Shown: positions 62,881 to 64,000 of the stretch, in pieces | Layout: each line of letters starts with the position of its first letter | How positions within the stretch are numbered: the first letter of the stretch is position 1 | NCBI RefSeq assembly: GCF_016836705.1 | Contig: NZ_JAFCGY010000001.1 | Span: 806,001 to 870,000 of the forward strand | Direction: 5' to 3' | Length of the DNA stretch: 64,000 nucleotides | From: Mesorhizobium caraganae | Lineage (GTDB): Bacteria > Pseudomonadota > Alphaproteobacteria > Rhizobiales > Rhizobiaceae | Position numbers and translations under genes: made by a program | The notes under the pieces: generated by a model | Database searches by the model: none | What the model was told of the DNA's origin: nothing | The model's input: only the letters and a program-made list of their open reading frames with translations

Positions 62881-64000
62881 ATGAGCGAAGCCGTGGACGC
62901 GAAATACGCTCCGCTCGATGTCATCACCATCGGTCGCGCTTCCGTCGACCTTTACGGCCAGCAGATCGGCTCGCGGCTGGAGGACATCACCTCCTTCGCC
63001 AAGTCGGTCGGCGGCTGTCCGGCCAACATCTCGGTCGGCACGGCGAGGCTCGGCCTGCGCTCGGCGCTGCTAACCCGCGTCGGCGACGAGCAGATGGGCC
63101 GCTTCATCCGCGAACAGCTGCGGCGCGAAGGCGTCAATGTCGACGGTCTCAAGACCGACAAGGAACGGCTGACGGCCTTGGTGCTGCTTTCGGTCGAGAG
63201 CGAAGGCGTCTCGCCGATGATCTTCTACCGCTCGGACTGCGCCGACATGGCCCTGGCGCCGGAAGACATCGACGAGGCCTTCATCGCCTCGGCGCGTTCC
63301 ATCGTCGTCACCGGCACACATTTTTCCCGGCCCAACAGCGACGCCGCCCAGCGCAAGGCGATCCGCCTCATCAAGGCCAAGGGCGGCGAGGTGGTGTTTG
63401 ACATCGACTACCGCCCCAATCTCTGGGGCCTTGCCGGCCATGCCGAAGGCTTTGAACGCTATGTGAAATCCGACCGCGTCTCGGCGCAGCTGAAGACGGT
63501 ATTACCTGATTGCGATCTCATCGTCGGCACCGAGGAAGAGATCATGATCGCGTCTGGCGCCGATGATTGCCTGAGCGCGCTGAAGACCATCCGCGCGCTG
63601 TCGTCGGCCACCATCGTTTTGAAGCGCGGCGCCATGGGCTGCATCGTCTATGACGGGCCGATCAGCGACGATCTGGAAGACGGCGTCGTCGGCAAGGGTT
63701 TTCCGATTGAGATCTACAATGTGCTCGGCGCCGGCGATGCCTTCATGTCCGGCTTCCTGCGCGGCTGGCTGGGTGGCGAAGACCATGCGACGGCGGCGAC
63801 CTGGGCCAATGCCTGCGGCGCCTTTGCCGTGTCGCGGCTGTTGTGCGCGCCGGAATATCCGACCTTCGAGGAGCTGCAGTTCTTCCTCAAGAACGGCAGC
63901 AAGCATCTCGCTTTGCGCAAGGACGAGGCGATCAACCACATCCATTGGGCAACGACACGCCGGCGCGACATCCCCTCGATGATGGCGCTCGCCTGCGACC
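62881..64000 (+). CDS. iolC: 5-dehydro-2-deoxygluconokinase, start of a probable IolC-DUF2090 fusion
   Basis: The frame runs from an ATG with GGGAGG upstream to the window edge (373 codons, no stop). Residues 1-330 are a PfkB kinase: VGGCPANISVGTARLGLRSA (near 42-61), VFDIDYRPNLWG near 175 and the catalytic YNVLGAGDAFMSGF (Asp near 286). IolC phosphorylates 5-dehydro-2-deoxygluconate in inositol breakdown. The last residues, WATTRRRDIPSMMALACD, resemble the start of the DUF2090 aldolase-like domain, so the full protein should be the long rhizobial form. IolD, IolE and IolB probably follow outside the window. Confidence 0.93.
   Translation, partial: MSEAVDAKYAPLDVITIGRASVDLYGQQIGSRLEDITSFAKSVGGCPANISVGTARLGLRSALLTRVGDEQMGRFIREQLRREGVNVDGLKTDKERLTALVLLSVESEGVSPMIFYRSDCADMALAPEDIDEAFIASARSIVVTGTHFSRPNSDAAQRKAIRLIKAKGGEVVFDIDYRPNLWGLAGHAEGFERYVKSDRVSAQLKTVLPDCDLIVGTEEEIMIASGADDCLSALKTIRALSSATIVLKRGAMGCIVYDGPISDDLEDGVVGKGFPIEIYNVLGAGDAFMSGFLRGWLGGEDHATAATWANACGAFAVSRLLCAPEYPTFEELQFFLKNGSKHLALRKDEAINHIHWATTRRRDIPSMMALACD

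Overview
The window reads as a chromosomal segment of a high-GC alphaproteobacterium of the Rhizobiales, most likely Mesorhizobium or a close relative. The evidence is the gene content and order: a ptsH / EIIA-Man / hprK / chvG / chvI / pckA block, a hisB-hisH-hisA-hisF-hisE-coaA cluster, trpFBA-accD-folC, a short alphaproteobacterial HprK, AddAB instead of RecBCD, and rhizopine-type mocDEF and inositol genes. Short palindromic repeats typical of rhizobial intergenic DNA are scattered through it. I saw no rRNA, tRNA, CRISPR array, prophage or complete insertion sequence.

Layout. 1-2.6 kb: 3' end of a benzoate-type transporter, a DUF2852 protein, a YgjP-like metalloprotease and a small hypothetical gene. 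2.7-7.9 kb: trpF, trpB, trpA, accD, folC. 7.9-9.4 kb: a VOC protein, a VapBC-type toxin-antitoxin pair and a cupin. 9.5-21.5 kb, minus strand: a long operon read as PAS histidine kinase, TsaE/AmgK-like fusion, MurU-like nucleotidyltransferase, addB, addA, then trxA. 21.7-27.1 kb, minus strand: ahcY, then the nitrogen-type PTS (HPr, EIIA, HprK) and the ChvG/ChvI envelope two-component system. 27.4-30.3 kb: pckA, arfB, alkB. 30.3-35.7 kb, minus strand: a Gtr-like glycan-modification cassette. 35.7-41.6 kb, minus strand: the histidine cluster with an arginase-like gene and a DUF2628 gene inside it, then coaA. 41.8-46 kb: hslV, a GNAT/DUF2585 reading frame joined across a run of ten G, hslU and a DUF1402 lipoprotein-like or secreted protein.

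47-55.5 kb and 58.8-64 kb form an inositol / inositol-derivative region. It holds a leftward mocD-mocE-mocF-like oxygenase operon, a divergent LacI regulator, a sugar (inositol) ABC transporter, inositol 2-dehydrogenase (iolG), an SDR, a second Gfo/Idh/MocA dehydrogenase, an RpiR-type regulator (IolR candidate) and the start of iolC, apparently fused to an aldolase-like domain. GGAA-N6-TTCC/TTTC sites lie upstream of both the transporter and iolC. The genes together suggest uptake, possible oxidative O-demethylation and oxidation of methylated or free inositols, followed by the iol pathway.

At 55.8-57.1 kb sits aroG (class I DAHP synthase), preceded by what looks like a complete ribosome-dependent attenuator: a promoter, a probably leaderless leader peptide containing Tyr-Trp-Tyr-Phe, four alternately pairing segments and a U-tract. 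I consider this and the inositol region the most interesting parts of the window. At least four families of intergenic inverted repeats are present; one has been captured as the C-terminal tail of the MurU-like gene.
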